Program-made: the position numbers and the translations under genes
The notes under the pieces: model-generated
Databases searched by the model: none
The model's input: the letters and a program-made list of their open reading frames with translations, nothing else
Told to the model about the DNA's origin: nothing
In this document: in pieces, positions 1-14,171 of the stretch
Layout: every line of letters begins with the position of its first letter
How positions within the stretch are numbered: the first letter of the stretch is position 1
DNA from: Actinospica robiniae DSM 44927
GTDB taxonomy: Bacteria; Actinomycetota; Actinomycetes; Streptomycetales; Catenulisporaceae
Length of the DNA stretch: 64,000 bases
Reading direction: 5' to 3'
NCBI RefSeq assembly: GCF_000504285.1
Contig: NZ_KI632511.1
Span: 7,298,154-7,362,153, forward strand

Positions 1-361
1 TACCGAGCCCGTGCAGGTAGACGATCGCGATCGTCGCAGCCAGCCCCGCGCCCGCGGTCGAGCCGAGCATCCCCGAATCCACCAGGACGTTGCGGAACAC
101 GCCCTGGTAGCCCGCCCCCGCGACCGCCAGCAGCCCGCCGACCAGCAGGCTGAGCACCACCCGCGGCAGCCGGATCTGCAGCAGGATGTTCTGGTCGAGC
201 CGGGACAGCCCGGTGCCGAGGTGCACGAACGGCAGCCGGTCGAGCAGCGTCGCCAGCACGCCCCACGGTGTGAGGTCCGCGGCCCCCACGAGCGCGCCGA
301 GGAGAGTCGCGGCGATCAGGAAGACCGCCGCGACCACCATGGCCCGGACCGCGCGTGACAC
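1..361 (-). CDS. FecCD-family permease of a cobalamin-type ABC importer (N-terminal fragment)
   Basis: This is the membrane permease of a metal-chelate or vitamin B12 ABC importer, cut by the left window edge after about 120 codons. The visible part has a hydrophobic first helix, then the FecCD hallmark segment around LQIRLPRVVLSLLVGGLLAV followed by AGAGYQGVFRN and GMLGSTAGAG. I place the start at GTG 361; an ATG at 340 in frame is the alternative. It begins 11 nt after the stop of the binding protein, so the two form an operon behind the cobalamin riboswitch. B12 as substrate is inferred from that riboswitch; the family also moves siderophores and haem. Confidence 0.85.
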   Translation of the reverse strand, partial: MSRAVRAMVVAAVFLIAATLLGALVGAADLTPWGVLATLLDRLPFVHLGTGLSRLDQNILLQIRLPRVVLSLLVGGLLAVAGAGYQGVFRNVLVDSGMLGSTAGAGLAATIAIVYLHGLG

Positions 362-372
362 GTGCAGACCGC

Positions 373-1344
373 TTACTTAGCCGGAGCCTTCTCGACCGCG
401 CCCGCGATCTCGGCGATCAGCTGCGGCAGGCGCGGCCCCCAGCGGGAGGCGACGTCGTCGTTGAGGGCCACCACGTCATCCACCTTCACCGCGGTGACCG
501 TCGACCAACCCGGCCGCGCGGCCAGGCTCTTGGCCGAAGCGCCGCAGCAGACGGTGTCGGCGAGGAAGACGATGTCGGGCGAGGACTGCACGATGTACTC
601 GCTGGAGAGCTGCGGATAGCCGTAGTCAGAGGCCTTATCCGCCTTGTCGGCGATGTCCTTGAGCCCGAACAGCCCCACGATCTGCCCGATGAAGGTGGAG
701 GACGCGGCCGAGTAGTAGGTCGGGTCCAGCTCCCAGTAGTAGCTCAAGTTCGAGTGCTGCGAACCGGCCTGCTTGACCGACGTGGCGATCTGGCTCTTCA
801 TCGTCGCGACGGTCGACTGCGCGGTCGCGTCGTGCCCGGTGGCCGTGCCCAGCTGCAGGATCTGGTCGTAGGCGCCGTCGAGGCTCGTGGCCGCCGAGTC
901 GATCAGCACCGGCACGCCGACCTTCGTCAGCGCCGCCACCAGGCCGTTGGCGTCCGCCGAGGCGACCACCAGGTCCGGCTGGTACTTGAGGATCGCCTCG
1001 GCGTTCGGCGTGATCCCGTCGAGGCTGGACTTCGGCACGCCGGCCGGGTAGTCGGAGTCCTTGTCCACGGCCACGACCTGGCTCCCCGCGCCCACGGCGA
1101 ACAGGTCCTCGGTGGCGGTCGGGGAGAGCGAGACGATCCGGGCCGGGCGCGCGGACAAGGTGACCTTGCCGTTCGACGCGGTGAGCGTCACCGGGAAGTG
1201 CGCGGCGGCGGCCGTGGCGGACGCCGTGGAGGTCGAGCCGGCCGGCGAGCCGGCGGGGGAACTGGAGCTGGAACAGGCCGCGAGGCCCCCAGCCAGGAGC
1301 GGTACGGCCGATATCGCGGCCAGGAAACGGTGCAGCGGACGCAT
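373..1344 (-). CDS. Cobalamin ABC transporter substrate-binding lipoprotein, BtuF-like
   Basis: This 323-residue lipoprotein delivers substrate to the FecCD permease encoded just downstream. A signal peptide ends in the lipobox LAAC with the lipidated Cys at residue 24, followed by a Ser/Ala/Thr linker. The mature part is a class III periplasmic-binding fold: PARIVSLSPTATEDLFAVGA opens the first lobe, LKYQPDLVVAS follows, and a long helix connects the lobes. It is the first gene after an adenosylcobalamin riboswitch, so B12 or a corrinoid precursor is the likely ligand and expression should fall when cobalamin is plentiful. The ATPase subunit presumably lies beyond the left edge. Confidence 0.88.
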   Translation of the reverse strand: MRPLHRFLAAISAVPLLAGGLAACSSSSSPAGSPAGSTSTASATAAAAHFPVTLTASNGKVTLSARPARIVSLSPTATEDLFAVGAGSQVVAVDKDSDYPAGVPKSSLDGITPNAEAILKYQPDLVVASADANGLVAALTKVGVPVLIDSAATSLDGAYDQILQLGTATGHDATAQSTVATMKSQIATSVKQAGSQHSNLSYYWELDPTYYSAASSTFIGQIVGLFGLKDIADKADKASDYGYPQLSSEYIVQSSPDIVFLADTVCCGASAKSLAARPGWSTVTAVKVDDVVALNDDVASRWGPRLPQLIAEIAGAVEKAPAK

Positions 1345-1424
1345 GGCGAACTTGTCCTTCGCAAGCAGGCGAGAGCACGGCCGCCTGGAAAGGACGGGTC
1401 GACCATGCCCACGGGTCTATATCG

Positions 1425-1580
1425 TCGGCGCTCCGCAGGCGACCTGACTCCGCCGATCCCTGGCCTCCCAAGCTGCGGGTAGGTCGGGACAGGACGTCAC
1501 AGTTGCGGGACAGCGCCGGATTCCCACCGGCTTCGCTGCGGATACGCGCTTCGAAGGCTAGCACTCGTAGTTGCGCCGCC
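1425..1580 (-). promoter_or_regulatory. Adenosylcobalamin riboswitch
   Basis: Read on the minus strand, the leader of the binding-protein gene contains the conserved cobalamin-riboswitch core: AAGCCGGTGGGAATCCGGC, then GCTGTCCCGCAACTGTGA, and about 70 nt later AGTCAGGTCGCCTGC, matching the B12-box consensus. The spacing and order are those of the Rfam cobalamin family; outer limits are approximate. It lies about 80 nt before the start codon. In high-G+C actinomycetes such elements normally shut off translation or transcription when AdoCbl binds. Confidence 0.9.
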
Positions 1581-1674
1581 CGGTCCGGGACCGGAGGCGT
1601 GACCTGCGCGTGACCGCGCCGAGAGGAGTTCGGTGCCGGGGTGGCGGGGGAGGCGGCCTTCGATGTGCCTTCCC

Positions 1675-2856
1675 TCAGCCGCGGCGCGAGGTCGCCGCGA
1701 TCGCGAGCTCGCCGAGCACCTCGCGCGCTTCGTCCGTCACCGGAGCTTCCTTCAGCGCGTCGAGGGCGCGCTGCGTCCGCTGGTCGATCCGCTCCTCGAC
1801 GTCGTCGAGCGCGCCGGTCTCCACGATGACCGCCTGCAGCGCAGCGACCCCGGCCGCGTCGAGGTCCGGATCGCCGAGGCCTTCGCGCAGCGCCTTGCGC
1901 TGCATCTCGCCCGCGCGGGCGGCGGCGAGGGCGACCAGGACGGTCTGCTTGCCCTCGCGCAGGTCGTCGCCCGCGGGCTTGCCGGTCGTGGCAGGGTCGC
2001 CGAAGACGCCGAGGACGTCGTCGCGCAGCTGGAAGGCCTCGCCGAGGGGCAGGCCGTAGCCGGACAGCGCGAGGCTGAGCACGCCGGACTCGGACGCGTC
2101 GCCGGTGGCCAGCGCCGCGCCGAGCTGCAGCGGGCGCTCGATCGTGTACTTGGCGGACTTGTACCGGATCACCGTCTCCGCGCGCTCGAGGATCTCCGCG
2201 GGCGAGGCCACCGACAGTCCGCGGCTCTGCGCGAGGACGTCGAGGTACTGGCCGGCCATCACCTCGGAGCGCATCACGTCGAAGACCGGCCGGGCCGCGT
2301 GGATCCGCGCCGCGTCGAAGCCGGACCGGGTGAACATCTCGTCGCACCAGGTCAACGTGATGTCGCCGAGCAGGATGGCGGCCGCCGCGCCGAACCGGTC
2401 GGGCGCGCCCTCCCAGCCGCCGGCCTGGTGCAGCGCCTCGAAGCGCTTGTGCACGGCCGGCTTGCCGCGGCGGGTGTCCGAGCCGTCCATGTAGTCGTCG
2501 TGGATCAGCGCCGAGGCCTGCAGCAGCTCCAGCGAGGCGGAGGCGACCAACGCCGCCTCCTCGACGGCGTCCCGCGCGTCCTGGCTGCCCGATCCGTCCT
2601 GCGCGCCGCCGGCCGCACGCCAGCCCCAGTAACAGAACGCCGGCCGCATCCGCTTGCCGCCGTCCAGGAAGCTGCGCAACGCCTCGGCCGGCTCCACCAG
2701 ATCCGGGCTGATCTGCCGCAGCGCCTCCTCCTGGCGGTCCAGGAACGTCGTCAGCGCCGCGGAAACCCGGGCGCGCAGCCCGTGCCGGTCGAGCGGCGAG
2801 GAGTCGAGCGGGGACGAATCGAGCGGGGAGGCGGAGGGCGGGACGTTCACGGTCAC
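1675..2856 (-). CDS. Polyprenyl diphosphate synthase (geranylgeranyl-type)
   Basis: This trans-isoprenyl diphosphate synthase condenses isopentenyl diphosphate with an allylic primer, probably to C20 or longer. The first aspartate-rich motif DDYMD is at residues 120-124 and the second region [12 protein letters not shown] at about 278-289; GGKRMRP at 67-72 and [12 protein letters not shown] near 233-244 are also family signatures. The 393-residue length includes an unusual N-terminal run [15 protein letters not shown] built from 15-bp DNA repeats. Chain length cannot be read reliably. It is divergent from metF and may feed carotenoid, menaquinone or lipid-carrier synthesis. Confidence 0.9.
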   Translation of the reverse strand: MTVNVPPSASPLDSSPLDSSPLDRHGLRARVSAALTTFLDRQEEALRQISPDLVEPAEALRSFLDGGKRMRPAFCYWGWRAAGGAQDGSGSQDARDAVEEAALVASASLELLQASALIHDDYMDGSDTRRGKPAVHKRFEALHQAGGWEGAPDRFGAAAAILLGDITLTWCDEMFTRSGFDAARIHAARPVFDVMRSEVMAGQYLDVLAQSRGLSVASPAEILERAETVIRYKSAKYTIERPLQLGAALATGDASESGVLSLALSGYGLPLGEAFQLRDDVLGVFGDPATTGKPAGDDLREGKQTVLVALAAARAGEMQRKALREGLGDPDLDAAGVAALQAVIVETGALDDVEERIDQRTQRALDALKEAPVTDEAREVLGELAIAATSRRG

Positions 2857-3020
2857 GCCTTCGACCCTAAGCCATGCGTCGGCCGACGGGCCGACCGGCG
2901 TCCGAACGCCGGCCGGACCGGCGTGCGGACCAGCCCCGACACGCGCATCGGGTGGTCGCCGGCGTGAGCCTTCCGAGCGGCGTGAGCTGGACGTTCTTGT
3001 CTCACTTCATGGAATGCCGC

Positions 3021-3048
3021 TGGACACCCCTGAGGGCGCGACTAGGCT
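3021..3048 (+). promoter_or_regulatory. Candidate leaderless promoter of metF
   Basis: TGGACA (3021-3026) and TAGGCT (3043-3048) sit 16 nt apart, a housekeeping-sigma-like pair. The expected transcription start falls on or next to the ATG at 3056, so metF mRNA would be leaderless, which agrees with the absence of a clear Shine-Dalgarno sequence. This is inference from position and hexamer similarity only. Confidence 0.4.
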
Positions 3049-3055
3049 TTTCGGT

Positions 3056-3973
3056 ATGGCACTCGGCCTTCCCAGCGTCCGCCCCGATCGGGCCACGACC
3101 ATCCGCGAGCTGCTTGCAGCCGGGCGGCCGACGGTGTCGTTCGAGTTCTTCCCGGCCAAGGACCCGGAGCAGGAGCGCTCACTCTGGACCGCGCTGCGCC
3201 GGATCGAGGGCGTCGGCCCCGATTTCGTCTCGATCACCTACGGCGCGGGCGGCTCGAGCCAGGCGAACACGGCCAACGAGGCCGAGCGGGTCGCCACCGA
3301 GACGACGCTGACGCCGCTGGGCCACCTGACCGCGGTGAACCACTCCGTCGCCGACCTGCGCCGGATCATCGGCCGCTACGCCGACGCCGGTGTGCGCAAC
3401 GTGCTCGCCCTGCGCGGCGACCCGCCGGGCAACCCGGGCGGGACCTGGGTCGCGAGGCCGGACGGCCTGAACTACGCAGCCGAGCTGGTCCGGCTGGTCA
3501 AGGAGTCGGGCGACTTCTGCGTGGGCGTGGCGGCGTTCCCCGAGCGCCACCCGCGGTCGGAGGACTGGGACAGCGACGTGCGCCACTTCGTGGACAAGTG
3601 CCGCGCCGGCGCCGACTTCGCCATCACCCAGATGTTCTTCGACGTCGAGGACTACCTGCGGCTGCGCGACCGGCTCGGCGCGGCCGGGTGTGAGACGCCG
3701 GTGATCGCGGGCATCATGCCGATCACCCGCGCCGCCCAGATCGACCGGATGGTCACGCTCAGCGGCGGCAAGTTCCCGGCCGCGCTCGGCGAGCGGATCC
3801 ACGCCGTCGCCGACGACCGGGCCGCGGTGCGCGCCATCGGCATCGAGCACTGCACCCGGATGGGCGAGCGGCTGCTCGCCGAGGGTGCGCCCGGGCTGCA
3901 CTTCATCACCCTCAACACGTCCACGGCGACGCTCGAGGTCTACCGGAACCTGCCGCTCGACGCACGGGTCTGA
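3056..3973 (+). CDS. metF: Methylenetetrahydrofolate reductase
   Basis: This 305-residue FAD enzyme reduces 5,10-methylene-THF to 5-methyl-THF, supplying the methyl group for methionine synthesis. The TIM-barrel opens with [11 protein letters not shown] (catalytic Glu in FEFFP). [28 protein letters not shown] and the C-terminal half [16 protein letters not shown] plus [11 protein letters not shown] are classic MetF blocks. Length matches bacterial MetF. The ATG at 3056 is chosen because the family motif starts about 25 residues later and earlier in-frame sequence looks non-coding. It is monocistronic, divergent from the polyprenyl synthase and convergent with the oxidoreductase gene. Confidence 0.93.
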   Translation: MALGLPSVRPDRATTIRELLAAGRPTVSFEFFPAKDPEQERSLWTALRRIEGVGPDFVSITYGAGGSSQANTANEAERVATETTLTPLGHLTAVNHSVADLRRIIGRYADAGVRNVLALRGDPPGNPGGTWVARPDGLNYAAELVRLVKESGDFCVGVAAFPERHPRSEDWDSDVRHFVDKCRAGADFAITQMFFDVEDYLRLRDRLGAAGCETPVIAGIMPITRAAQIDRMVTLSGGKFPAALGERIHAVADDRAAVRAIGIEHCTRMGERLLAEGAPGLHFITLNTSTATLEVYRNLPLDARV

Positions 3974-4133
3974 TGCGCGACCCGTTCTAGACGAGCCTTT
4001 CCGTTCTCCGGCGCGGCGAAACGGTTCAGTGTCCGACGAGCCTGCCTGCGGCGCCGGGGCCACGGGCTGCCGCGTCGCGTCAGAGCGGCGACGCGGCGTC
4101 CGTGCGGTCCCGACGTACGACCGGCGGGCTCGG

Positions 4134-5624
4134 TCAGATGCGGGTCGGGCGCAGCACCTCGGCCGCGTTCCATGCGGACAGCGCGGCGAACGCCAGACCG
4201 GGCCCCGGCCGGGAACTCGCTCCGACGTGCAGCAGGCCCTTGACGGGCTGCACGGTCGGCGAGCGCAGCAGGGCGCTGGAGACGGACGTGATCGCGGGCC
4301 CGTTCACCGAACCGCCGGGCACGCCGGTGAGCCGCTCCCGGTCGGCGGGCGTGACCGTGCCTTGGAGCGTCAGGGCGTTGTCCGACGACAGCCCGAGGCG
4401 TCGCGCGGCGAGTTCGACGAGCGTCGGGACGTAGCCGTGGGCGGCCTCGTCGGACAGGCCGGCGGGCACGTCGACGTGCACGAAGAACTCACGCGGTTGC
4501 TCGGGCGCGGCGGAGATGCGGAGCGTGGGGTCGGCGGGAACGCTCAGGCCGCCCGACGCGGCATACGCGGCGGGGTCGGCGAAGAGCGCATCGAGTCGGG
4601 CGTTGCTCGCATCACGTCCAGTATCACCGAAAAACACCGACTCGTGCGGAAGGTCGAGATCCTTCGACGCATGGAGGTGCGCAGAGAGCAAAGAGGGGGA
4701 GTAGCCGGCGGCTGTAGAGGCCTTCGACGCCCTCTCACCGGCCGGTGCTCCGCCCGTCAGGCGTCTGAGGATCTGTTCGTCGACCGCCGCGACGATGACG
4801 TCGGCGGTCAGACGCTCGCCGGAAGCCAGCGTCACGGCACCCGAGGCGATCGCCGTCGCCTCGGCGCCGAAGCGGAAGGTCACGTTGCGGGCGAGACAGC
4901 GTTCATACATTGCGCGAGCCAGCTCCGGGCCGCCGCCGACCACCCGCCAAGCACCGAATGCGTGCTCGATGTAAGGCCGGATCGCCAGCACCGCCGGCGC
5001 GACCCGCGGATCGGCGCCGGCGCCCAGCGCGTACTCGGCGAGGACGGCCGACATGCGCGGATCCCGGAAGCCGTAGCCTTCGCCGGCCTGCCGCAGCGTG
5101 CGGCGAGGCGTGAGAGCGCGGCGTCCGGCGCCGGATCGGTACAGGCGCCAGAGTTCGCCGCGCGTGGCGTCGGGGACCTCGACCAGCGTCGGCCGGATCG
5201 CGCTCCAAGCGCGGTTGCCGTGGTCGAGCAGGCTGAGCCAGGAAGCGCCGGCGCCATTCCCGAAGGCGGTGTCGAAGGCGTCCTTGGCGGCTCCGCGCGC
5301 GGTGTTCGGCAGCACGAGCGAGCTGCCGTCGGCGAAGACGTAGCGCCGGACCGGATCGACCGGGACGAGCGAGACGTTCTCCTCGAGCGATCCCCCGCCG
5401 CTCGCTTTGCGCCCGCCGGTCTTGACGAAGAGGTCGCGCAGGACCGCCGGGAGCGTGAGAGTGAACGGCCCGTTCAGGTTCAGTCCGCCGCCGGCGCTCG
5501 GGCCGCGTTCGAGCAGGACGACCTCGTTGGCAGCGCTCGCCATCCGGGCGGCTGCGGCCAACCCGGCCACACCAGCGCCGATGACGATGATTCTCACGGA
5601 CGGCAAGGATAGTGCCCCGGCCAT
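4134..5624 (-). CDS. CrtI/phytoene desaturase-family FAD oxidoreductase
   Basis: This 496-residue amine-oxidase/CrtI-type flavoprotein probably acts on a polyprenyl or carotenoid substrate. The N-terminal dinucleotide-binding motif IIVIGAGVAGLAAAARMA is followed by VVLLERGPSAGGGLN. The C-terminal FAD-contact motif reads LLHVGASSRPGPGLAFAALSAWNAAEVL, typical of CrtI, CrtN and CrtO. A GTG at 5597, directly before the Rossmann motif, is an alternative start; ATG 5624 is preferred because GGGAA precedes it. It lies 40 nt downstream of a GT2 gene on the same strand and close to a polyprenyl synthase. No crtB or crtY is in view, so the exact reaction is open. Confidence 0.8.
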   Translation of the reverse strand: MAGALSLPSVRIIVIGAGVAGLAAAARMASAANEVVLLERGPSAGGGLNLNGPFTLTLPAVLRDLFVKTGGRKASGGGSLEENVSLVPVDPVRRYVFADGSSLVLPNTARGAAKDAFDTAFGNGAGASWLSLLDHGNRAWSAIRPTLVEVPDATRGELWRLYRSGAGRRALTPRRTLRQAGEGYGFRDPRMSAVLAEYALGAGADPRVAPAVLAIRPYIEHAFGAWRVVGGGPELARAMYERCLARNVTFRFGAEATAIASGAVTLASGERLTADVIVAAVDEQILRRLTGGAPAGERASKASTAAGYSPSLLSAHLHASKDLDLPHESVFFGDTGRDASNARLDALFADPAAYAASGGLSVPADPTLRISAAPEQPREFFVHVDVPAGLSDEAAHGYVPTLVELAARRLGLSSDNALTLQGTVTPADRERLTGVPGGSVNGPAITSVSSALLRSPTVQPVKGLLHVGASSRPGPGLAFAALSAWNAAEVLRPTRI

Positions 5625-5664
5625 GCCGTTCCCAGCGTCGCCCCGCCCCGCGCCGCCCCTCGCC

Positions 5665-6507
5665 CTAGCGCTGCCGCCTGCCCGCTCCCCACACGGACGA
5701 GCCGCCGGACTCGCTGGAGCTCTCCTCGCCGCCGGCCGCGCGCCACGCGGCCAGCAGGCGGCGGGCCGTGGTCCCGATCGACCCGAGTGTGGCGTCGCTG
5801 TAGTCGCGCAGCCGGGCGTACGGCTCCCGGGGCTCCGCCGGGAGCTCGTCGGCGCGGGCCCGCATGTGGGCGGGAATGACGCGTCGCGCGTCGGCCAAGC
5901 CCGTCGCCACGCGGGCCTTGCGCATGGCGTAGAGCAGCGCCAGCGGGTGCGGATCGCCCGCGGCCGCACGATGGCCGCCGATCCGCCAGTACGCGTCGGT
6001 GTCCGTGGCGAAGGCATAGCGCCCGGTCCGCCGCGGTCCACCGGCGTCGAGCACGACGAGGTCGAGCGCCTCCCGTCGCATCAGGTAGGCGCCGGCCGCG
6101 GCCGCGTAGGGCCCGAGCGGAGCGGCCGGGTCGGCGAACAGCAGGACGCGTCCGCGTGCGCCGACGGCGAGCTGCTGGCAGCGGTGGGAGAAACGGGACC
6201 AGCCGATCGGCAGGCAGGACGTGTCGAGCAGCCGGATCCGCGGGTCGTCGCCGAACTCCCGGGCAAGGACCCGGTAGGTCTCCTCGGTGCAGCCGACGTC
6301 GAGCACGACGACGTCGAGCCGCGTCACGTTCCGCTGCGCCACGGCCGCCCGCACCGCGGCCAGCGCCACGGACGGCGCGTGCCGGAGCGGCAGCAGAACC
6401 GAGACCGGTTCGCTGATCAACGGCGGCCGGCGCGCGCCGGCCTCATGCAGGTGCAGAACCGGCGGTGCGACCAGGACCGGCCGGGCTGGCAGCCGCGGCG
6501 TGCGCAT
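5665..6507 (-). CDS. Family 2 glycosyltransferase-like protein
   Basis: This 280-residue protein resembles GT2 enzymes. The segment VSVLLPLRHAP, then LDVVVLDVGCTEETYRVL and DDPRIRLLD, follows the nucleotide-sugar binding pattern, though the expected DDGS is replaced by LDVGCTE. A second acidic region VLLFADPAAPLGPYA stands where the DxD or ADAD motif would be. A weaker in-frame start exists at 6615; ATG 6507 is chosen because the sequence before it looks like leader. It heads a two-gene operon with the CrtI-like gene, suggesting glycosylation of an isoprenoid product. The altered DDGS motif makes activity uncertain. Confidence 0.65.
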   Translation of the reverse strand: MRTPRLPARPVLVAPPVLHLHEAGARRPPLISEPVSVLLPLRHAPSVALAAVRAAVAQRNVTRLDVVVLDVGCTEETYRVLAREFGDDPRIRLLDTSCLPIGWSRFSHRCQQLAVGARGRVLLFADPAAPLGPYAAAAGAYLMRREALDLVVLDAGGPRRTGRYAFATDTDAYWRIGGHRAAAGDPHPLALLYAMRKARVATGLADARRVIPAHMRARADELPAEPREPYARLRDYSDATLGSIGTTARRLLAAWRAAGGEESSSESGGSSVWGAGRRQR

Positions 6508-7526
6508 AGCGCCGCTCTCGCGGGCTTCGCTGGGGGTGAGGGTGGTTCCTGGCACAATCTTGAGTATCAATGAGATTATCCGGTCATGCCATGGGATGGC
6601 AGCCGGATGGCTCAACGCCGAGAGTGACGGCCGTAGCGGTTGCGCCGCACGAGGGCTTATGCGTGTGCCCGGGATAGGCCGATCGGGCGTCGCTCAGTCG
6701 ACGCGATGCAGGGGCATCAGTTGTCCCTGGAGTCCGCGAGCGCCCTGCCGCAACCCGCTCCGGCTCCTCCGTGGCCTGGCTTTCGGCGCCAGGCCTGCGG
6801 GCGCCGATCGACCGCACCAGAGGCCTGAGGAGGGCGACCGGTGTGAAGAGCCCTGATCGGCAGGCGAAGCAGGATTCGTGGACCGCTCGGCCGGGGTCCG
6901 CTCGACGTCATCGAGGTCGGATTCGCCGGGAAAGCCAAGGCCTTCGCCGCATCGCCGGGTCGGCGGCGGCCGCGTGCCCCCACGGCGCGCGGCCACCGCT
7001 CCTTCCCACCCCGGCGAAGCCGTCCGGATCGGCGCATGGCGCCGCCGGACCCTCCGCTGGTGGGTCAGGTCGAGCCGACCCACCTGCCCCCTGCCGCCCT
7101 CCCCGGCGGCATGGCGGCCACGCCGCGTTGTACTCCCCACCGGCCGGCCTCCGGGTCGTCTCGTCGCGAACACCCGGGCCGTCCGCCTCGCGTCGTGGCG
7201 ATGCGATCCACCCGGTTGGACCCCCGGTCCGCCCGCAAGGTTGTGACGGTGAGCGGTAACGAATGCATAACTCTGCGAAAGCGCAGGTGGCGGGCCCTTT
7301 GCCGGGCCGGGCCCACCCGATCGGGTGGCGATTGGGCAAAGGCGTAGCGGCCGCCCGCCGCGACCGATAGAGTGGGCTCCGTTCGAACAAAGATTCGAAC
7401 TGCCCGCCGCCGGCGGACGCGGGGACGGACGTCGGCGTGCAGGTCCCCGGGCTCGGACCTGCACGTCGACGCGCGTCGGGGAAGCCCGCGTCCGGTCGGC
7501 GGCGCCGACCAGAAGGGCGCACGAAG
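6508..7526. other. Gene-free stretch of about 1 kb
   Basis: No frame on either strand shows sustained codon bias or recognisable domains; all long frames here are Arg/Pro/Gly-rich reading-frame shadows. It holds the upstream region of the GT2 gene, several short GC-rich inverted repeats (for example GGGCCC-type arms near 7290-7320) and a LexA-like palindrome at 7383-7398. A decayed gene cannot be excluded. Confidence 0.5.
7383..7398. promoter_or_regulatory. LexA-like SOS box
   Basis: TCGAACAAAGATTCGA matches the actinobacterial LexA operator TCGAAC-N4-GTTCGA at all but one position (A for the first G of the right half). It lies in A/T-richer sequence in an otherwise GC-rich intergenic stretch, 128 nt before the DUF6504-like gene. 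DUF6504 proteins often accompany damage-inducible DNA polymerases, so the two observations support each other. Binding is inferred. Confidence 0.5.
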
Positions 7527-7949
7527 ATGGCGGTCGAGATGACACAGGAGTTGCCCACGACCGGGCTGGCGGGTGACGAGGGGCACTGCGAAGTGCTCCA
7601 GGGCGCCGACGGACCGGTCTACTTCCTGCATCAGGGCCTGCTGTTCATCGTGCACGACCTGCTCGGCCACTGGGTCGAGCCGGGCGAGGTGCACTGGCTG
7701 GTCAGCGCCTCGGTCGGCCGCTTCGGCGAGCCCGCACTGTATCGCCTGCGCTGCCGCCACGCCGGTCTGGAGGTCGGCGAAGGCGGCGACGCGGGCGCTC
7801 TCGGTGCGAGGTCGAAGCGGCCGGCCGGCCGGCCCGATCCCTACCTCGGATCCGGGGACTTCCGCGGCCGGATCGGCCCGGCCGATCCGTATCGACGGCC
7901 GGGACCGGGCCGGTGGAGTGTGCGCCGTGCGGCGAACGGGCCATTTTGA
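7527..7949 (+). CDS. Small protein with a DUF6504-like N-terminal half
   Basis: This 140-residue protein has an N-terminal half (VYFLHQGLLFIVHDLLGHWVEP, then a Trp-containing strand and LYRLRCRHAGLEV) resembling the DUF6504 pattern: a short beta-rich unit with a conserved HW motif. DUF6504 proteins are often encoded near ImuB/DinB-type polymerases. The C-terminal 60 residues are Gly/Arg/Pro-rich and look disordered. The ATG at 7527 follows a modest AGAAGGGC ribosome site. A LexA-like box lies upstream, hinting at DNA-damage control. Function is unknown and the family link is from memory of the motif. Confidence 0.5.
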   Translation: MAVEMTQELPTTGLAGDEGHCEVLQGADGPVYFLHQGLLFIVHDLLGHWVEPGEVHWLVSASVGRFGEPALYRLRCRHAGLEVGEGGDAGALGARSKRPAGRPDPYLGSGDFRGRIGPADPYRRPGPGRWSVRRAANGPF

Positions 7950-8275
7950 TGGGCTGTCAGGATGACGTGCGGGCCTCGTGAGCTGGCGCGAGGCCGCCGG
8001 ACCGGGGGAGCGTGGGCGGGGCGGCCCGGGTGCACGGGGCTCGGGCCGCCCGTCTACCGTTCCGGTTGCCGCGGGGCCTGACTGGTCGTAGGCCGTGCGC
8101 ATCACCGTCACGCGGATCAGGATCCACCTCGGCTGACGGGTCTTAAGCAGAGGCGCACGAGTCTTAAGCAGCGCGTCCTCGCCCGCGCGAGGTCGGCCGG
8201 CTCGTGTCACTGCCGGAGAGTATCCGATCCAGCACCCTGGGTATGCGGACCCTGTCTGGCCTTGGCGGCGCCCGA
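7950..8275. other. Gene-free intergenic region with 21-bp-spaced direct repeats
   Basis: No coding sequence is apparent. GTCTTAAGCAG occurs twice, at 8140-8150 and 8161-8171, a spacing of 21 bp or two helical turns, immediately upstream of the TauE-type permease. That arrangement suits a regulator binding one face of the DNA. The repeats contain TTAA, rare in this composition. Confidence 0.4.
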
Positions 8276-9085
8276 ATGGTCTGGGATCATCTGCGAGTGC
8301 ACGCTGTCCTCTTCGCTCACCTGGCCTTTCCCTTGGTCCTCTTCGCCTGCGCCGCGGCCCTGGTCGCCGGCACCGTGGACGCCATGGTGGGAGGCGGGGG
8401 ACTGATCCAGTTACCGGTACTGCTCTTCCTGATGCCGCACACCCCCGTGCTCGCGCTCGGCACGAACAAGCTCGCCTCGGTCGTCGGCACCAGCACGGCC
8501 GCCGGGCGCTACATCCGGCGCACCAAAGTCGACTGGCGTTCGGCCGGCCCGATGGCGGCCGTGGCTTTGGGCGGTTCGTTCCTCGGCGCCGCCTCCGCCC
8601 GGCTGATGCCCGCGGCCGTGCTGGACGTGGTGGTCCTCGTCGCGATGGTCGGCATCGCGGTCCACCTGTGGCGCAACAAGACCGTCGGCCTGGTCGAGCG
8701 GATCCGCTTCGAGGGCGCCCGGCGGATCGCCGTGATGGCCGCGGGCGGAGTCGTGATCGGCTTCTGGGACGGGCTGGCCGGACCGGGCACCGGCTCGCTG
8801 CTGATCTTCTTCCTGGTCAGCGCCATAGGGCTGGAGTTCGTCGGCGCCTCGGCCGTGGCCAAGGTGGTCAACTGCGCGACGAACGTCGGGGCGTTGATCG
8901 TGTTCGCGCCGAACGGCTCCGTCGCCTGGGGACTGGCCGCGGCGATGGCGGTGTGCAACCTCTCCGGCGCGCTCATCGGGACGGCGCTGGCCACGAAGCG
9001 CGGGGCGACGTTCGTGCGCAAGGTGTTCTTCGGCGTGGTGTCGCTGCTGATCGTGAGCCTGGCGAGCAAGCTGGCGATGGGCTGA
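8276..9085 (+). CDS. TauE/SafE-family membrane permease
   Basis: This integral membrane protein of about 269 residues belongs to the TauE/SafE (DUF81) family, which exports sulfite, sulfonates or organic anions. Seven to eight hydrophobic segments are visible. The family's duplicated signatures are GTVDAMVGGGGLIQLPVLL with LGTNKLASVVGTSTAAGRY in the first half, and GFWDGLAGPGTGSLL with KVVNCATNVGALIVF in the second. The start is uncertain: ATG 8243, ATG 8276 or GTG 8297 are possible because the leader is weakly conserved. It stands alone. The substrate cannot be told from sequence. Confidence 0.88.
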   Translation: MVWDHLRVHAVLFAHLAFPLVLFACAAALVAGTVDAMVGGGGLIQLPVLLFLMPHTPVLALGTNKLASVVGTSTAAGRYIRRTKVDWRSAGPMAAVALGGSFLGAASARLMPAAVLDVVVLVAMVGIAVHLWRNKTVGLVERIRFEGARRIAVMAAGGVVIGFWDGLAGPGTGSLLIFFLVSAIGLEFVGASAVAKVVNCATNVGALIVFAPNGSVAWGLAAAMAVCNLSGALIGTALATKRGATFVRKVFFGVVSLLIVSLASKLAMG

Positions 9086-9119
9086 GCCAGGGCTCAGATG
9101 GAGGTCGGCTCCGCGCTCC

Positions 9120-14069
<4,950 letters not shown>

Positions 14070-14171
14070 GGCTCCATGGTGCAACGCGCCTCCGACAAAA
14101 GCGGCGGGTCATCGGTATGGAGGTGCGCAAAGCACAGAAAATTCCTGAATCATTTCTTTCCGGGTGCCTGG

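Noticed and set aside
635-2347. Long 570-codon minus-strand frame across the cobalamin leader and polyprenyl synthase
   Set aside because: Arg/Ala/Gly-rich shadow of two real genes; it spans the riboswitch and shows no domain.
6694-7545. Minus-strand frame of 283 codons in the gene-free stretch
   Set aside because: Low-complexity Arg/Pro/Gly composition, no ribosome site and no recognisable domain.
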